Positions 33,041-33,044 of a DNA stretch of 33,044 nucleotides are shown here, piece after piece. Source of the DNA: Treponema sp. GTDB taxonomy: Bacteria; Spirochaetota; Spirochaetia; Treponematales; Treponemataceae. Location of the stretch: contig JAGBXW010000010.1 in NCBI GenBank assembly GCA_017629095.1, positions 1-33,044 on the forward strand, read 5' to 3'. The translations under genes and the position numbers were made by a program. Position 1 is the stretch's first letter. The number at the start of each line of letters is the position of its first letter. The notes below the pieces were generated by a model. That model was not told the DNA's origin. It made no database searches and saw only the letters and a list, made by a program, of their open reading frames with translations.

Positions 33041-33044
33041 GGCA

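Noticed and set aside
1..33044. Mobile element, prophage, toxin-antitoxin or defence island
   Set aside because: No transposase, integrase, phage structural gene, restriction gene or flanking repeats were seen; the genes are housekeeping type, and lysine/tRNA junctions show no attachment-site duplication.

Overview
The window looks like chromosomal core DNA of a treponeme or close relative (phylum Spirochaetota). The evidence is gene content and order: tig-clpP-clpX, and the run tamB-bamA-skp-mutS, which I remember as the Treponema pallidum arrangement (BamA/Tp92, OmpH/Skp, MutS). Also consistent are a long signal peptidase I, tRNAs without encoded CCA, and a GH57-like/DUF4912 pair. The genus is inferred from memory; I could not run a search. 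I see no phage, insertion sequence, CRISPR array or integrase. The DNA is almost fully coding, and the only gene-free stretch above 300 bases (4060-4549) holds two tRNA genes.

Layout. 1-2585 (-): Lon protease, cut by the window edge just past its catalytic serine. 2674-4059 (-): MATE transporter. 4145-4453 (+): strong promoter, tRNA-Leu(UAG), tRNA-Gly(GCC), terminator. 4550-7767 (+): trigger factor, ClpP and ClpX, a protein-quality-control operon. 7872-8993 (-): GT4 glycosyltransferase, divergent from a DEAD-box-type RNA helicase at 9040-10263 (+). 10330-21346 (-): tamB, bamA, skp, mutS, then comF with its own -10; this is an outer-membrane assembly operon carrying a mismatch-repair gene. 21407-25100 (+): tmk, an unknown membrane-anchored protein, aroB and a NifS-type cysteine desulfurase, the junctions overlapping or closely spaced. 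25139-27385 (-): a DUF4912 protein and a GH57-like protein whose catalytic residues are missing. 27465-29246 (-): signal peptidase I, divergent from an Hpt phosphotransfer protein at 29293-29682 (+). 29686-30426 (-): TatD-type hydrolase. 30543-30758 (+): unknown 71-residue protein. 30741-33040 (-): rlmI-like methyltransferase then miaA, both RNA modification.

The most interesting signal is in gene starts. At least six genes (MATE, GT4, helicase, comF, lepB, hpt) have no Shine-Dalgarno sequence, but carry a -10-like hexamer ending 6-8 bases before the start codon, which predicts leaderless mRNAs. The two divergent pairs among them (GT4/helicase and lepB/hpt) share one architecture: start codons exactly 47 bases apart, -10 hexamers exactly 21 bases apart, and an A-tract between them. 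Genes inside operons, in contrast, have clear AGGAG-type ribosome sites. Other points worth checking are a 16-bp perfect terminator-like hairpin inside the tatD coding sequence, a thymidylate kinase whose P-loop lysine is threonine, a tRNA-Gly with C instead of U at T-loop position 55, a repeat-built linker in Lon, and a palindromic -10 shared by tamB and tmk.
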